Source of the DNA: an uncultured Collinsella sp.
GTDB taxonomy: Bacteria > Actinomycetota > Coriobacteriia > Coriobacteriales > Coriobacteriaceae
Reading direction: 5' to 3'
Assembly (NCBI GenBank): GCA_900544095.1
Contig: UQTV01000002.1
Span: forward strand, 124,001-188,000
DNA length: 64,000 nucleotides
How positions within the stretch are numbered: position 1 is the first letter of the stretch; the number at the start of each line of letters is the position of its first letter. The translations under genes were made by a program, and so were the position numbers. Shown here piece after piece: positions 52,851-62,690 of this stretch. Under the pieces are notes generated by a model, which was not told the origin of the DNA, ran no database searches, and was given only the letters and a program-made list of their open reading frames with translations.

Positions 52851-53683
52851 GAAAGATCGTATCGGTCCTGAGCGCCGCTGTGCTTACGCTTACGCTGTGC
52901 GCCTGTTCTTCGGGATCTTCTACCTCTTCCATTACCGTGGCCGGCTCCACGACCTGCCTTCCTATCGCCGAAATTGCGGCAGAGGGCTTTAAGGAGGAGA
53001 CCGGCATCGACGTGCTCGTTTCCGGTTTGGGCTCTTCCGCTGGCATCGAAGCCGTCAGTGCTGGCACGGCCGATATCGCCAGCTCCTCCCGTGGACTCAA
53101 TGCCGACGAACAGGATCTGGGCCTGACTCCCATCGTCATTGCCCACGACGGTATCGCGGTCATCGTGAACGACGATAACCCGGTCGATAACCTCTCGACC
53201 GAGCAGCTCCGCGATATCTATGCCGGCAAGATTACTAATTGGAAAGAGGTCGGTGGCGAGGACCTGAAGATTCAGGTCATCAACCGAGACGAGGCGTCTG
53301 GCACGCGTGAAGCATTCCGCACCATCGTGATGGACGGCACCCCGTTCGATCGCTGCTCGGCCGTTCTTTCGGGCACGGGCCAGGTGCGCGACGTGGTATC
53401 TCGTTCGCACGGTGCCATTGGCTACATTTCGCTGGGCTTCGTCGATAGCCTCAACGCCAAGACCTCGGTCAAGGCCGTCTCGGTCAATCATGTTGAGGCG
53501 TCCGAGAAGACGGTCGCGAGCGGCGGCTATCCCATCTCACGCGACCTTTACTTCTTTGTGAAGGGTGCGCCTTCGCAGCAGGCGCAGGATTACATCGACT
53601 ATGTGACGTCCGAAAAGATGGACAAGCAGATTCGCGAGGCGGGCTTTATCCCCGTCACCAACGACGAGAAGGGGAGTGAGTAG
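52847..53683 (+). CDS. pstS: Phosphate-binding lipoprotein
   Basis: 278 residues. A short signal peptide ends in a lipobox (TLCAC, lipidated Cys20). The mature part has ITVAGSTTCLPIAE, ADIASSSRGL and the SGTREAFRTIVM phosphate-loop region, as in the short PstS form. It captures phosphate outside for PstCAB. Its ATG overlaps the pgeF stop by 4 nt, so no separate promoter precedes it; I see no obvious Pho box. Confidence 0.95.
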   Translation: MRKIVSVLSAAVLTLTLCACSSGSSTSSITVAGSTTCLPIAEIAAEGFKEETGIDVLVSGLGSSAGIEAVSAGTADIASSSRGLNADEQDLGLTPIVIAHDGIAVIVNDDNPVDNLSTEQLRDIYAGKITNWKEVGGEDLKIQVINRDEASGTREAFRTIVMDGTPFDRCSAVLSGTGQVRDVVSRSHGAIGYISLGFVDSLNAKTSVKAVSVNHVEASEKTVASGGYPISRDLYFFVKGAPSQQAQDYIDYVTSEKMDKQIREAGFIPVTNDEKGSE

Positions 53684-53684
53684 C

Positions 53685-54611
53685 ATGGAAGCACAGGAAA
53701 ACTCCCAGACTGAGCAGAATGGTCAGGCGCCCAAGAAGCGCGAGCTGGCGCTCGTATCGCGCAGCACCTATATCAAGGAGAAGGCGCTGCAGTGGATCTT
53801 CTTTGCCTGCGCGTTCTTGGCGGTTGTTACCGTCATCCTGATTTTTGTCTTTACCACGTACTCGGCGCTGCCCGTCTTTACCGACATCGGTCTGGCGGAC
53901 TTCTTTAGCTTTACGTGGGCGCCCTCTGAGGGTCACTACGGCATCGTGTCGCTGCTTGCCGGCTCGGGTCTGGTGACCGTCGGCGCGCTCGCCATGGGTG
54001 TGCCCCTAGGCGTGGGCACGGCCGTGTATCTGGTCGAGATCGCCAGCAAGCGCGTGCGCAAGCTCATCAGCCCTGCCGTTGACCTGTTGGCCGGCATCCC
54101 TTCTATCATCTATGGCTTCTTTGGCATGATCATCATCCGCCCGTTTATCGCACAACTGACCGGCGGTCTTGGTTTTGGCGCGCTGACGGCGTGGTTCGTG
54201 CTCGCCATTATGATCGTGCCCACCATCACGACGCTTACCATCGATGCTCTCAATTCCATTCCCATGGGCATTCGCGAGGCATCGTATGCCATGGGCGCCA
54301 CCAAGTGGCAGACTATCTATAAGGTCGTGTTACCTGCCGCCAAGCTGGGTATCGTGGATGCCATCGTGCTGGGTATGGGCCGTGCCATCGGCGAGACCAT
54401 GGCCGTGCTCATGGTCGTGGGTAACGCCCCGGTTATTCCCGACAGCATTGCGAGCCCCATCTCGACGCTCACGAGCCAGATTGCGCTCGACATGAGCTAT
54501 TCCTCGGGTCTGCATCGCTCGGCGCTGTTCGGCATGGGCGTGGTCCTGTTTATCATTTCCGCCACGCTGGTGGGCATCGTCCGCCTGGTTTCCAAGAAGA
54601 AGAGGGGGTAG
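53685..54611 (+). CDS. pstC: Phosphate ABC transporter permease PstC
   Basis: 308 residues from ATG 53685 with AAGGGGAG upstream. About six membrane segments; GSGLVTVGALAMGVPLGVGTAVYL and the EAA-type loop REASYAMGATKWQTIYKVVLPAAKLGI contact the ATPase. It begins directly after the pstS stop. Confidence 0.95.
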   Translation: MEAQENSQTEQNGQAPKKRELALVSRSTYIKEKALQWIFFACAFLAVVTVILIFVFTTYSALPVFTDIGLADFFSFTWAPSEGHYGIVSLLAGSGLVTVGALAMGVPLGVGTAVYLVEIASKRVRKLISPAVDLLAGIPSIIYGFFGMIIIRPFIAQLTGGLGFGALTAWFVLAIMIVPTITTLTIDALNSIPMGIREASYAMGATKWQTIYKVVLPAAKLGIVDAIVLGMGRAIGETMAVLMVVGNAPVIPDSIASPISTLTSQIALDMSYSSGLHRSALFGMGVVLFIISATLVGIVRLVSKKKRG

Positions 54612-54614
54612 GCT

Positions 54615-55520
54615 ATGTCCGATTCCGTTGACACGACGGTCGATACGACCTCGTCGCGCGAGCGCATCAAGCGTGCCCTTTCCCACGGCAAGAAGGGCCG
54701 CATCAACAAGGACCTGTCCAACAAGATCATGCTTGGCGTGTTCCGTGCCGCGGCATACATCACCACGCTGGTGCTGGTCGCTATCATCGCCTACGTGGTC
54801 ATCAACGGCCTGCCACACATCTCGCTCGACTTTATCTTCGGTTGGCCCCAGGGCGTCAACGCCGAGGGCGGAATTTGGCCCACGATCGTCTCGACCGTCT
54901 ATGTGACGGCGCTCGCCATGCTTATCTGCACGCCGATTGCTGTGCTGGCAGCCGTCTATCTGGCCGAGTACGCCAAGCAGGGCAAGGTCGTCGAGCTCAT
55001 TCGCTACGCTGCTGACGCTTTGGCCTCGGTGCCCTCCATCGTTATGGGCCTGTTTGGCTACGCCTTGTTTGTCGAGGCCATGGGCCTGGGCCTTTCGATG
55101 GTCTCGGCCGCTCTGGCGCTCGCGCTCTTGATGCTTCCCATCGTCATGCGCACCACCGAAGAGGCCATTCGCGCCGTCCCGCGCTATATCCGTTGGGGCG
55201 CGTACGGCCTGGGCGCCACCAAGTGGCAGGTTGTCTCCAAGATTGTGCTTCCTTCTGCCTTTGGCCGTATTGCCACGGGCATCGTCCTCGCCATCGGCCG
55301 CGCCATTGGCGAGACCGCGGTGGTGCTCTACACCATGGGCCAAGCCATCAATCTACCTATTTCGCCGCTCGATTCCGGCCGCCCCATGACGGTTCACCTG
55401 TACCTGCTTGCCAACGACGGCATCAACATGAACGCAGCCTACGGCACCGCGCTCTTGCTGATGGTGATCATTCTGGCCTTCAACCTGTTTGCGCGCTTCC
55501 TGTCGCGCAAGCGTCGCTAG
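54615..55520 (+). CDS. pstA: Phosphate ABC transporter permease PstA
   Basis: 301 residues, about six membrane segments, with VPSIVMGLFGYALFVEAMGL and the EAA loop YIRWGAYGLGATKWQVVSKIVLPSAF. It pairs with PstC. The first 45 residues are charged and longer than usual. Starts 3 nt after pstC. Confidence 0.95.
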   Translation: MSDSVDTTVDTTSSRERIKRALSHGKKGRINKDLSNKIMLGVFRAAAYITTLVLVAIIAYVVINGLPHISLDFIFGWPQGVNAEGGIWPTIVSTVYVTALAMLICTPIAVLAAVYLAEYAKQGKVVELIRYAADALASVPSIVMGLFGYALFVEAMGLGLSMVSAALALALLMLPIVMRTTEEAIRAVPRYIRWGAYGLGATKWQVVSKIVLPSAFGRIATGIVLAIGRAIGETAVVLYTMGQAINLPISPLDSGRPMTVHLYLLANDGINMNAAYGTALLLMVIILAFNLFARFLSRKRR

Positions 55521-55532
55521 TTAAGGAGTCCC

Positions 55533-56336
<804 letters not shown>

Positions 56337-56428
56337 TCGGTGCGACTAGTCCCAAGCCGATCGGACCTAGTCCGGTGCGTATTCACTGTGCGGGCGGCAT
56401 GACCGCACCCAACTGATTGGAGTGAACC

Positions 56429-57286
56429 ATGCGCAAACTGTTTTCCCGTCAGCTCGTCGAGGCCCGTCACGAGATGCTGAGCATCTATGAGGCCGTCGAT
56501 CTGGCCCTCCACGATGCCGTGAAGGCCTATGTGACCGACGACCGCAAGCTCGCCACCAAGACCAAGAAGCGCACGCTTTCGATTGACGCGCGCTGCGCCA
56601 ACCTGGAGGCCGTCTGCTACAACCTGATCGCCACGCAGTCACCGGTTGCTTCCGACTTCCGCCTGCTTCAGACGATCATCTACGTCGACTTTAACCTGCA
56701 GCGCATGACCGATAAGGTCCGTCAGATCTGCCGTGCCACGCGTCATATGATCAAGGCCGACATCTCGCTGCCCCAGGAGCTTGTCGGCACGGTCGAGGCC
56801 GAGGCTGAGGCCGTGTACCAGGTGCTAGGCTCGTCGCTTTCTGCGCTCGTCACCAACGACATGTCCATCATTTGCAACCTGGCCGTCGAGGACGAGCCGG
56901 TGCATGCGGCATACGAGAAGTTCTTCCGCACCTTTAACCGTATGGATACGGGCGACTTTATGGACGATGACAGCAACTACGACGACCTGCGCCGCGCCAT
57001 CATGGTTTCGCGCTACTTGGATCGCATTGCCTCGATCTCTATCGATGCCGCCTGCCGTCTGACCTTCCTTTTGACCGGACAGCGCATGACTGCCGGCGAT
57101 ATCGCCCGTGTGGACGAGGATGAGCTCGAGAGCATGCGCGTGCCTTCGGGCGAGGGTGTTATCATGAGGCCCGCCGTCGACGCGCGCTACGTTGCCAAGG
57201 TGCCCGCCAACGAGGTCAGCGAGGGTCTTCGCTACCTGCTCGATCATCTTGAGGACGAGGACGATGGCGAGGACGACGAGGAGTAA
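56429..57286 (+). CDS. phoU: PhoU-like phosphate regulator
   Basis: 285 residues, longer than the usual 215-240. Two helical repeats carry the acidic metal-binding patterns (LSIDARCANLEAVCYNLIATQSPVASDFRLLQTI and the second-half equivalent RAIMVSRYLDRIASISIDAACRLTFLLTGQ). The extra C-terminal part is strongly acidic (EDEDDGEDDEE). PhoU links the Pst transporter to control of phosphate uptake. TTGGAG precedes ATG; a 92-bp gap follows pstB. Confidence 0.88.
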   Translation: MRKLFSRQLVEARHEMLSIYEAVDLALHDAVKAYVTDDRKLATKTKKRTLSIDARCANLEAVCYNLIATQSPVASDFRLLQTIIYVDFNLQRMTDKVRQICRATRHMIKADISLPQELVGTVEAEAEAVYQVLGSSLSALVTNDMSIICNLAVEDEPVHAAYEKFFRTFNRMDTGDFMDDDSNYDDLRRAIMVSRYLDRIASISIDAACRLTFLLTGQRMTAGDIARVDEDELESMRVPSGEGVIMRPAVDARYVAKVPANEVSEGLRYLLDHLEDEDDGEDDEE

Positions 57287-57323
57287 GTGACCCCGTTCGT
57301 CGAAAGATTGTAAATACCTAAGT

Positions 57324-57355
57324 GAGCGCGGCCTTGCACATGCGGGACCGCGCTC
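57324..57355 (+). terminator. Hairpin after phoU
   Basis: GAGCGCGG pairs with CCGCGCTC; TTGCGTT follows, a weak U-run. It marks the end of the pst insertion in the division block. Confidence 0.5.
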
Positions 57356-57405
57356 TTGCGTTAGCATGGGACTACTTGTTTGGCTGTCAGCGGAGGCGAT
57401 TAGCA

Positions 57406-58143
57406 ATGGATAACTATTTGGACTTGATGCGCGCTCGCCGCGAGCAGATTCTGGAACGTTTTTATGCGGCGCTCGATCGCGCGGGCCGCCCCCACGACGC
57501 CGCGCGCCTCATTGCCGTGTCCAAGACCGTTGGTGTCGATGAGACCGTTGCCGCCATCCAGGCGGGGTATCGCCATTTTGCCGAGAACCGCCCGCAGGAG
57601 CTGGTTCGCAAGCTCACGGGTCTGGCGGAGCATCCGGAGCTGCCCGAGGTGCGCTTCGATATGATCGGCAACCTGCAGACCAATAAGATCAATGCGGTGC
57701 TGGGCTCAGCCGAGCTGATTCACTCGGTGGGTTCGCTGCATCTGGCACAGGCGATCTCGAGCCGTGCTGTCCGCAAGATTGAGGCAGGCGAGCTCGCCGT
57801 CCTCCAGCGTGTGCTCATTGAGGTCAATGTGAGTGGTGAGGAGTCGAAGGGAGGCTTTTCGCCCGATGAGATTCGCGCCGCCGCGGGTGAGCTTGCGGAG
57901 CTTGAGGGAATTTGCGTGCAGGGGCTTATGACTATGGCGCCCCGGGGGAATAAGGATGTGGCACGCCGCACCTTTGCGGGGCTTCGTGAGCTGAGGGATG
58001 AGCTGGAGGCGGCGCATCCCGATTTGAACCTGCCTGAGCTTTCCTGCGGCATGAGCGAGGACTTTGAGCCTGCCCTTGAGGAGGGCTCTACGCTCGTTCG
58101 CCTGGGCAGGGTAGTATTTAGCCCGGAGTTTGCAGTAAAATAA
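57406..58143 (+). CDS. yggS: PLP homeostasis protein, YggS family
   Basis: 245 residues from ATG 57406 with GGAGG 9 nt upstream. LIAVSKTVGVDETVAAIQAGYRHFAENRPQEL holds the PLP Lys; FDMIGNLQTNKIN, LIEVNVSGEESKGG and LSCGMSEDFEPALEEGSTLVRLGRVVF complete the family. It binds PLP and balances vitamin B6 and amino acid pools. It precedes sepF as in many actinobacteria. Confidence 0.95.
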   Translation: MDNYLDLMRARREQILERFYAALDRAGRPHDAARLIAVSKTVGVDETVAAIQAGYRHFAENRPQELVRKLTGLAEHPELPEVRFDMIGNLQTNKINAVLGSAELIHSVGSLHLAQAISSRAVRKIEAGELAVLQRVLIEVNVSGEESKGGFSPDEIRAAAGELAELEGICVQGLMTMAPRGNKDVARRTFAGLRELRDELEAAHPDLNLPELSCGMSEDFEPALEEGSTLVRLGRVVFSPEFAVK

Positions 58144-58203
58144 GGCTCTGAAGTGCGCACTGATTATCGGGGCGCCTGCACTAAACCGCGAGAGGACACA
58201 ACC

Positions 58204-58926
58204 ATGGGCTTCCTTGACGAGATTAAAAATAAGATGCACCTGGGCGGCCAGCAGGGTTACGACCAGGGTTATGGCCAGGACGACGACTACGGCTACGATG
58301 ACGGCTATGACGATAGTTATCAGGGCAACGGCTACGGCGGTGCTTCGGGCGAGGGCTTCTACACCCAAGACGAGCCGAGCAACGGCCTGCTTGGTCAGAC
58401 GCGCCGCGGTGAAGCTGAGTCGGTTGCCGTGTATACGCGCTCCGGTCAGCTGGTCGGCGATGACTCCCGCCATGCCACGACGTATAACCCGCCTTCGCGC
58501 TCGCAGGACAGTGTTGCGAGCGGTTATCGTCCTGGTGCCTATGACACGCCGTCGAGCTACGCCGAGAACACCCGCGCCCGTGCCGCCGCTGCACCCGCGC
58601 CTGCACCGAGCGATGCCTCGGCCTATGCGAGCAATATCATCAACGCCACGCCGCAACTGCCGGCCTATGTCCTGCGCCCCGAGAGCTATGACGACGTGGA
58701 GACCGTGGTGCGCCGCGTTCGCACCAAGCAGCCTGTCGCACTGATTTTTGTGGGCGTACGCACCGAAGTTGCCAAGCGCGTCTTGGACTTCTCTTACGGC
58801 TTTGCCTGCGGTCTGGGCGCCACGGTCAAGGAGGTAGGCGACCGCGTGTTCATGGTGCTGCCCGCCGGTTGCGAGGTCAAAGATTCCGATCTCAAGAAGC
58901 TTCGTGCCGACGGCTACCTTAAGTAA
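58204..58926 (+). CDS. sepF: Division protein SepF
   Basis: 240 residues from ATG 58204 (GAGAGGA upstream). The N-terminal amphipathic membrane-binding helix MGFLDEIKNKMHLG is followed by a Gly/Tyr/Asp-rich linker (about 15-60), a second low-complexity Ala/Pro stretch and the SepF core (VLRPESYDDVETVVRRVRTKQPVALIF...LDFSYGFACGLGATVKEVGDRVFMVLP). SepF ties the FtsZ C-terminal peptide to the membrane, which is essential where ftsA is missing, as seems the case here. Confidence 0.95.
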   Translation: MGFLDEIKNKMHLGGQQGYDQGYGQDDDYGYDDGYDDSYQGNGYGGASGEGFYTQDEPSNGLLGQTRRGEAESVAVYTRSGQLVGDDSRHATTYNPPSRSQDSVASGYRPGAYDTPSSYAENTRARAAAAPAPAPSDASAYASNIINATPQLPAYVLRPESYDDVETVVRRVRTKQPVALIFVGVRTEVAKRVLDFSYGFACGLGATVKEVGDRVFMVLPAGCEVKDSDLKKLRADGYLK

Positions 58927-58947
58927 AGACAAGACGAGGAGATTCCC

Positions 58948-59229
58948 ATCAACATCTACACTATCGTCCAGCTGGTCAACACGCTGTTCAACTTCTATTC
59001 CACGCTCATTGTCGTCTACTGCTTTATGACGTGGATTCCCATGAAGCAGGGTGGTTTACTTCAGGATATTGCTGCGGTGCTCGATAGCGTGTGCGGTCCG
59101 TGGCTCAACCTGTTCCGTCGTTTCATTCCGCCGATGGGCGGTATCGATTTTTCGCCGGTCGTTGCGATTATTGCGTTGCAGTTGGTGCAGAGGCTGGTTC
59201 TGCAGCTTCTTATAGGTATACTCGTATAG
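58948..59229 (+). CDS. yggT: YggT family membrane protein with apparent ATC start
   Basis: 93 residues if translation begins at ATC 58948. GAGGAG (58936-58941) lies 6 nt before this codon, an ideal distance. Between the in-frame sepF stop at 58924 and ATG 59026 there is no ATG, GTG or TTG; starting at 59026 would delete the first membrane helix (NIYTIVQLVNTLFNFYSTLIVVYCFMTWIP), which is the conserved part of the family. The second helix is near the C terminus (PVVAIIALQLVQRLVLQLLIGIL). YggT proteins lie between sepF and divIVA in Gram-positives and are linked to division or envelope tasks. Confidence 0.8.
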   Translation: MNIYTIVQLVNTLFNFYSTLIVVYCFMTWIPMKQGGLLQDIAAVLDSVCGPWLNLFRRFIPPMGGIDFSPVVAIIALQLVQRLVLQLLIGILV

Positions 59230-59290
59230 AACTGACTTTGTAACTTACGTCGGGCGTGTAGCGCCGAGGCGATGAAAAAGGAGACTTGTT

Positions 59291-59965
59291 ATGGCTATTA
59301 CCCCTGCAGACATCCAGGCTCAGACTTTCTCTGAGGCCAAGCGTGGCTACGATCCTGCCGAGGTCGACGTCTTCTTGGAGACGCTGTCCTCCGAGGTTGA
59401 CGCTATGCTCGCTAAGATCGTCGACCTTAAGGGTCGTCTGACTGCTACCGAGCAGCAGCTTGCCGATGCACAGGCTCAGCTTGCCCAGGCTCAGGATGCC
59501 ACCGCCCAGGCCGTTCCCGCCGCCCCCGTGGCTGCTCCCGCCCCTGACTTCTCCGCTCAGGAGCGCCAGATTTCCGCTGCCCTGATCGCTGCCCAGCAGA
59601 CCGCTGAGACCATCGTCAACGATGCCAACGAGAACGCTGAGCGTATCCGCAACGAGGCTGACGCCAAGGCCCGCGAGGTTATCCGCCAGGCTCTGACCGA
59701 AAAGCAGGCCGAGCTCGAGGAAATCGATCGTCTCAAGGCTTCCCGTGAGGAGTTCAAGGCCGAGTATCTCAAGCTCATCCAGCACTTCATGGACGATGCC
59801 CAGAACTCCTTCCCGGCCGACCTCATGGCCTCCACGCCGGTCGGTTCTGCCGCTTCTCCTGCGGTGACTGTTCCCGCCGAGCCGCTGCCCGTCGCTGACC
59901 CGGTTGTCCCCGTGGCCGATCCCTTTGCCCCGATCGACAACTTTGCTGCCGACGACCTGGACTAA
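59291..59965 (+). CDS. divIVA: DivIVA domain protein
   Basis: 224 residues. ITPADIQAQTFSEAKRGYDPAEVDVFLETLSSEVDAML is the lipid-binding N-terminal domain; two coiled-coil stretches (about 45-75 and 90-165) are separated by an Ala/Pro-rich spacer; the tail is Pro/Val-rich. DivIVA marks negatively curved membrane at septa and poles and organises wall growth. AAAAGGAGA precedes ATG. Confidence 0.94.
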   Translation: MAITPADIQAQTFSEAKRGYDPAEVDVFLETLSSEVDAMLAKIVDLKGRLTATEQQLADAQAQLAQAQDATAQAVPAAPVAAPAPDFSAQERQISAALIAAQQTAETIVNDANENAERIRNEADAKAREVIRQALTEKQAELEEIDRLKASREEFKAEYLKLIQHFMDDAQNSFPADLMASTPVGSAASPAVTVPAEPLPVADPVVPVADPFAPIDNFAADDLD

Positions 59966-59991
59966 CATTCGGCCTACAATTTAGTGCCTAG

Positions 59992-60022
59992 AAAGGACCC
60001 GCAGCTTGCGGGTCCTTTTTTA
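59992..60022 (+). terminator. Terminator of divIVA
   Basis: AAAGGACCCGCA pairs with TGCGGGTCCTTT, followed by TTTAT. It ends the division supercluster. Confidence 0.93.
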
Positions 60023-60045
60023 TGACTGTGCCGGGGTGCGTAACA

Positions 60046-60084
60046 TAAAAAACCGAGCCCTGCACATAGTGGCGCAGAACTCGG
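60046..60084 (-). terminator. Terminator of the nitroreductase gene
   Basis: On the minus strand CCGAG with CTGCGC pairs to GTGCAG and CTCGG, followed by TTTTTTAT. Confidence 0.85.
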
Positions 60085-60132
60085 CGAACGGGTGAGCGGT
60101 CAAGGGTAGGTTTTAAGGCATGTCCCAAAAAT

Positions 60133-60663
60133 CTACTTGAGGAGGAAGTCGGAGAGGGGAATGGTGCGGGCCTCGCGATGCTCGGGGTCTGCGATGTGGT
60201 CGGCGGGATAGCCACAGACGAGCATGTGATAGGGATAGACGCCCTTGGGCAGATTGAACTGCTCCTGTGCCACCTCAGGCTTAAAATGGCATACCCAGCA
60301 CGTTCCCAGGCCCTGCTCGGTGGCCTCCATCATCATCTGGTCGCACACGATGGACGTATCGATTTCACTGGAATTCATCTGGTCATACGGGCGCACCCAA
60401 GCATCATCGGTAACGCTGCAAATAAGGAAGACAAGCGGAGCTCCAAAGATAGACCCATCACGAGCAAACCGAGGCTGACAAGCAGCAGCCTTCTCCAACA
60501 GCTCAGGCGTATCCAGCACCATCACACGGGCTGGATGATTATTACAAGCAGAAGGAGCAATACGCCCAGCCTCAACAATGGCATCCACCACAGCCTGCTC
60601 AACAGAACGGTCCTCAAAAGAACGACAAGAATACCGACCACGAGCCAGATCCAAATAAGACAT
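60133..60663 (-). CDS. Nitroreductase family protein
   Basis: 176 residues from ATG 60663 (AGGAGGG upstream). SYLDLARGRYSCRSFEDRSV and IAPSACNNHPARVMVL are the FMN-binding signatures; EATEQGLGTCWVCHF follows. Such small flavoenzymes reduce nitro- or quinone-like substrates with NAD(P)H. The first 60 or so codons prefer T at the third position while the later part prefers C like the neighbours, a visible change inside the gene. Confidence 0.9.
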   Translation of the reverse strand: MSYLDLARGRYSCRSFEDRSVEQAVVDAIVEAGRIAPSACNNHPARVMVLDTPELLEKAAACQPRFARDGSIFGAPLVFLICSVTDDAWVRPYDQMNSSEIDTSIVCDQMMMEATEQGLGTCWVCHFKPEVAQEQFNLPKGVYPYHMLVCGYPADHIADPEHREARTIPLSDFLLK

Positions 60664-60695
60664 ACAAGCCCTCCTAAAATTAAAAATCGAACAAA

Positions 60696-60821
60696 CCAAA
60701 AGTAACCCAAAGAGTACCCAAAGCAGCAATCAGCCAAACGCTCATCAAGGGCCAAAGTGTCCGAACGGATACCAAAGGTCCCTTCAGCCAAACCCCCGTC
60801 GCGCTAAATCTATCAGCCAAA
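60696..60821. repeat. CCAAA-rich stretch upstream of the nitroreductase gene
   Basis: Eight CCAAA words start at 60696, 60707, 60718, 60734, 60752, 60772, 60788 and 60817; on the minus strand three of them read TTTGGCTGA. The first three are 11 bp apart, one helical turn. Function unknown; it covers the probable promoter of the minus-strand gene. Confidence 0.4.
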
Positions 60822-60847
60822 GTTCCCAATGGTGGTGCATAAGGGAG

Positions 60848-60924
60848 CGGGCCCGGCCACTAATAACCTTTTGAACGACTCTGCTTGCAGCCGGAGTGAA
60901 AAAGGTTATTAGTGGCCGGGCCCG
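60848..60924. repeat. Long inverted repeat before the DUF47 gene end
   Basis: CGGGCCCGGCCACTAATAACC and the extended complement at 60900-60924 form perfect arms of about 25 bp. The core holds ACTC/GAGT around TGCTTGCAGC. It lies downstream of DUF47 and may serve as its terminator. Confidence 0.8.
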
Positions 60925-60949
60925 CGACCGGTGGGACATGTACCCCCAA

Positions 60950-61573
60950 TTAACTGTTCTTCATGACAATCGAATCCACGACATCGGCCACATTCTCGCA
61001 GCAGTCGGCGCAGTACTCCAGGAAGGCGTACACGTCACGCCAAGCGATGACCTCGAGCGGGTCCTTGCCGTTAACGTGCAGGTTACGCATGGCGTTGATG
61101 TAGAGCTCGTCGGCCTCGGACTCGATGGTGTTGATCTGGATGACCAGCTCGCGCAGCGTTTTGGACTTGCGGTAGTTGGGAAGCTCGACCATCAGGTCTT
61201 TCATGGCGCGGCAGGCGTCAGTCACCTTGTGGGCGATGACGATGGCGTCGGGATGGATGCTCTGAATGTTGGTGAAGTAGACGCGCTGCACGACGCCCTC
61301 AATACGGTCGAGCACGGTGTCGAGCGCGCAGCTCATCAGATCCAGATCCTCGCGCTCGAGCGGGGTGATAAAGGCGGTGAGCAGGGCGTCTTCGAGCTCG
61401 TGGTGCTTCTTGTCTGCCGCATGCTCAATCGCATGCATCTCCTCGAGCATGTCGTGGATCTGCGCGGGATCAAAGTTCTCAAAAATCTTGATGAGCAACT
61501 CTGCGGCCTGGACAGCAAGGTCGGCGCAGGCGACGTAGTTGTCAAAGTAGAACGAATCGGGTTTCTTTGCCAT
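60950..61573 (-). CDS. DUF47 (PhoU-like) protein, PiT partner
   Basis: 207 residues, all helical, with MAKKPDSFYFDNYVACADLAVQAAELL at the start, typical of the DUF47/YkaA family. These proteins resemble PhoU and are usually encoded beside PiT phosphate transporters, which they probably regulate. AAAGGA precedes ATG 61573; piT is 67 bp upstream on the same strand. Confidence 0.92.
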   Translation of the reverse strand: MAKKPDSFYFDNYVACADLAVQAAELLIKIFENFDPAQIHDMLEEMHAIEHAADKKHHELEDALLTAFITPLEREDLDLMSCALDTVLDRIEGVVQRVYFTNIQSIHPDAIVIAHKVTDACRAMKDLMVELPNYRKSKTLRELVIQINTIESEADELYINAMRNLHVNGKDPLEVIAWRDVYAFLEYCADCCENVADVVDSIVMKNS

Positions 61574-61640
61574 GGGTGGGTCCTTTCGAGGTGAAGACGG
61601 GTGGGCGAAGTGTTGCGGTCCAGATGGACGTTCGGTTTGA

Positions 61641-62690
61641 CTAGAGGAACATCATGAACAGCTTGGCCATGACAAAGCTGATGAGTCCGCAGGCGGGGAA
61701 GGTGAAGAACCAGGTGAACATCATGTCCTTGACGACGCCGAAGTTGATGGCCGAGAGGCGCTTGACGGCACCGACGCCCATGATGGCGCAGGTCTTGATG
61801 TGTGTGGAGGACACGGGGATGCCGGTAAGGGTGGCAAGCAGCAGGTTCGCGGCGCCCGCCAGGTCGGCGGAGAAGCCCTGGTACTTTTCGAGCTTGACCA
61901 TGCTCTGGCCAACGGACTTGATGATGCGCTCGCCGCCCACGCTGGTGCCGATGCCCATGGTGGCCGAGCATAGCAGCATAATCCAGATGGGGATGCCGGC
62001 ATCGCCGACGCTGGTCTGGCCGTTTGCGAAGGCCACGCCTAAAAAGAGCACGCCGATGAACTTCTGTCCATCCTGCGCGCCGTGCATAAAGCTCATGGCC
62101 GCAGCGCTCGCGATCTGAGCGTATTTAAAGAAGACATTGGCACGTCGCCTGTTGGCGGCGGCGAAAAGAACCGAGACGAGTTTGCACAGGACCCAGCCCA
62201 TGACAAAGCCCAGGCCGATGGAGAGCGCCAGGCCGTAGATGACCTTCATCCACTCGTGGACGTTGACGCTGCTCGCGCCGCCGAGGGCGATAGCGGCACC
62301 GGTCAGGCCGGCGATAAGGCTGTGGCTTTGCGAAGTGGGGATGCCAAAACGCGATGCTGTGGCGCCGTAGACGACGATGGAGAACAGCGCTGCGCAGAGG
62401 CACGCGAGCGCCATGGTGCTGTTTCCGCCAAAGTCGACGATATGTGAGATGGTGTTGGCGACGCTCGCATTAAAGTGCGTCATGATGAGCACGCCGAGGA
62501 AGTTGAATGCGGCGCTCATGAGAATGGCGGCGCGGGCGGGCATGCAACGCGTAGTGACGCAGGTCGCGATGGCGTTGGGCGCGTCGGTCCATCCATTGAC
62601 GAAGATGGCGCCCAACGCGAGGATCACGGTGACGGCAAGGACTGGGTTCGACACAATTTGGCCGAGGAAGGTTGAGAACGTTACGTCCAT
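61641..62690 (-). CDS. Inorganic phosphate transporter, PiT family
   Basis: 349 residues with about ten membrane segments. The repeated PiT signatures are visible: NGWTDAPNAIATCVTTRCM in the first half and AMSFMHGAQDGQKFIGV in the second. It imports phosphate, probably as a metal complex, by cation or proton symport. The window thus holds a low-affinity type system as well as Pst. The ribosome site is weak. The upstream gap 62691-62939 is AT-rich and divergent. Confidence 0.95.
   Translation of the reverse strand: MDVTFSTFLGQIVSNPVLAVTVILALGAIFVNGWTDAPNAIATCVTTRCMPARAAILMSAAFNFLGVLIMTHFNASVANTISHIVDFGGNSTMALACLCAALFSIVVYGATASRFGIPTSQSHSLIAGLTGAAIALGGASSVNVHEWMKVIYGLALSIGLGFVMGWVLCKLVSVLFAAANRRRANVFFKYAQIASAAAMSFMHGAQDGQKFIGVLFLGVAFANGQTSVGDAGIPIWIMLLCSATMGIGTSVGGERIIKSVGQSMVKLEKYQGFSADLAGAANLLLATLTGIPVSSTHIKTCAIMGVGAVKRLSAINFGVVKDMMFTWFFTFPACGLISFVMAKLFMMFL

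Noticed and set aside
60696..60821. CCAAA repeats as a CRISPR-like or tandem array
   Set aside because: The repeated unit is only 5-9 bp, spacing is uneven and no cas genes are near.
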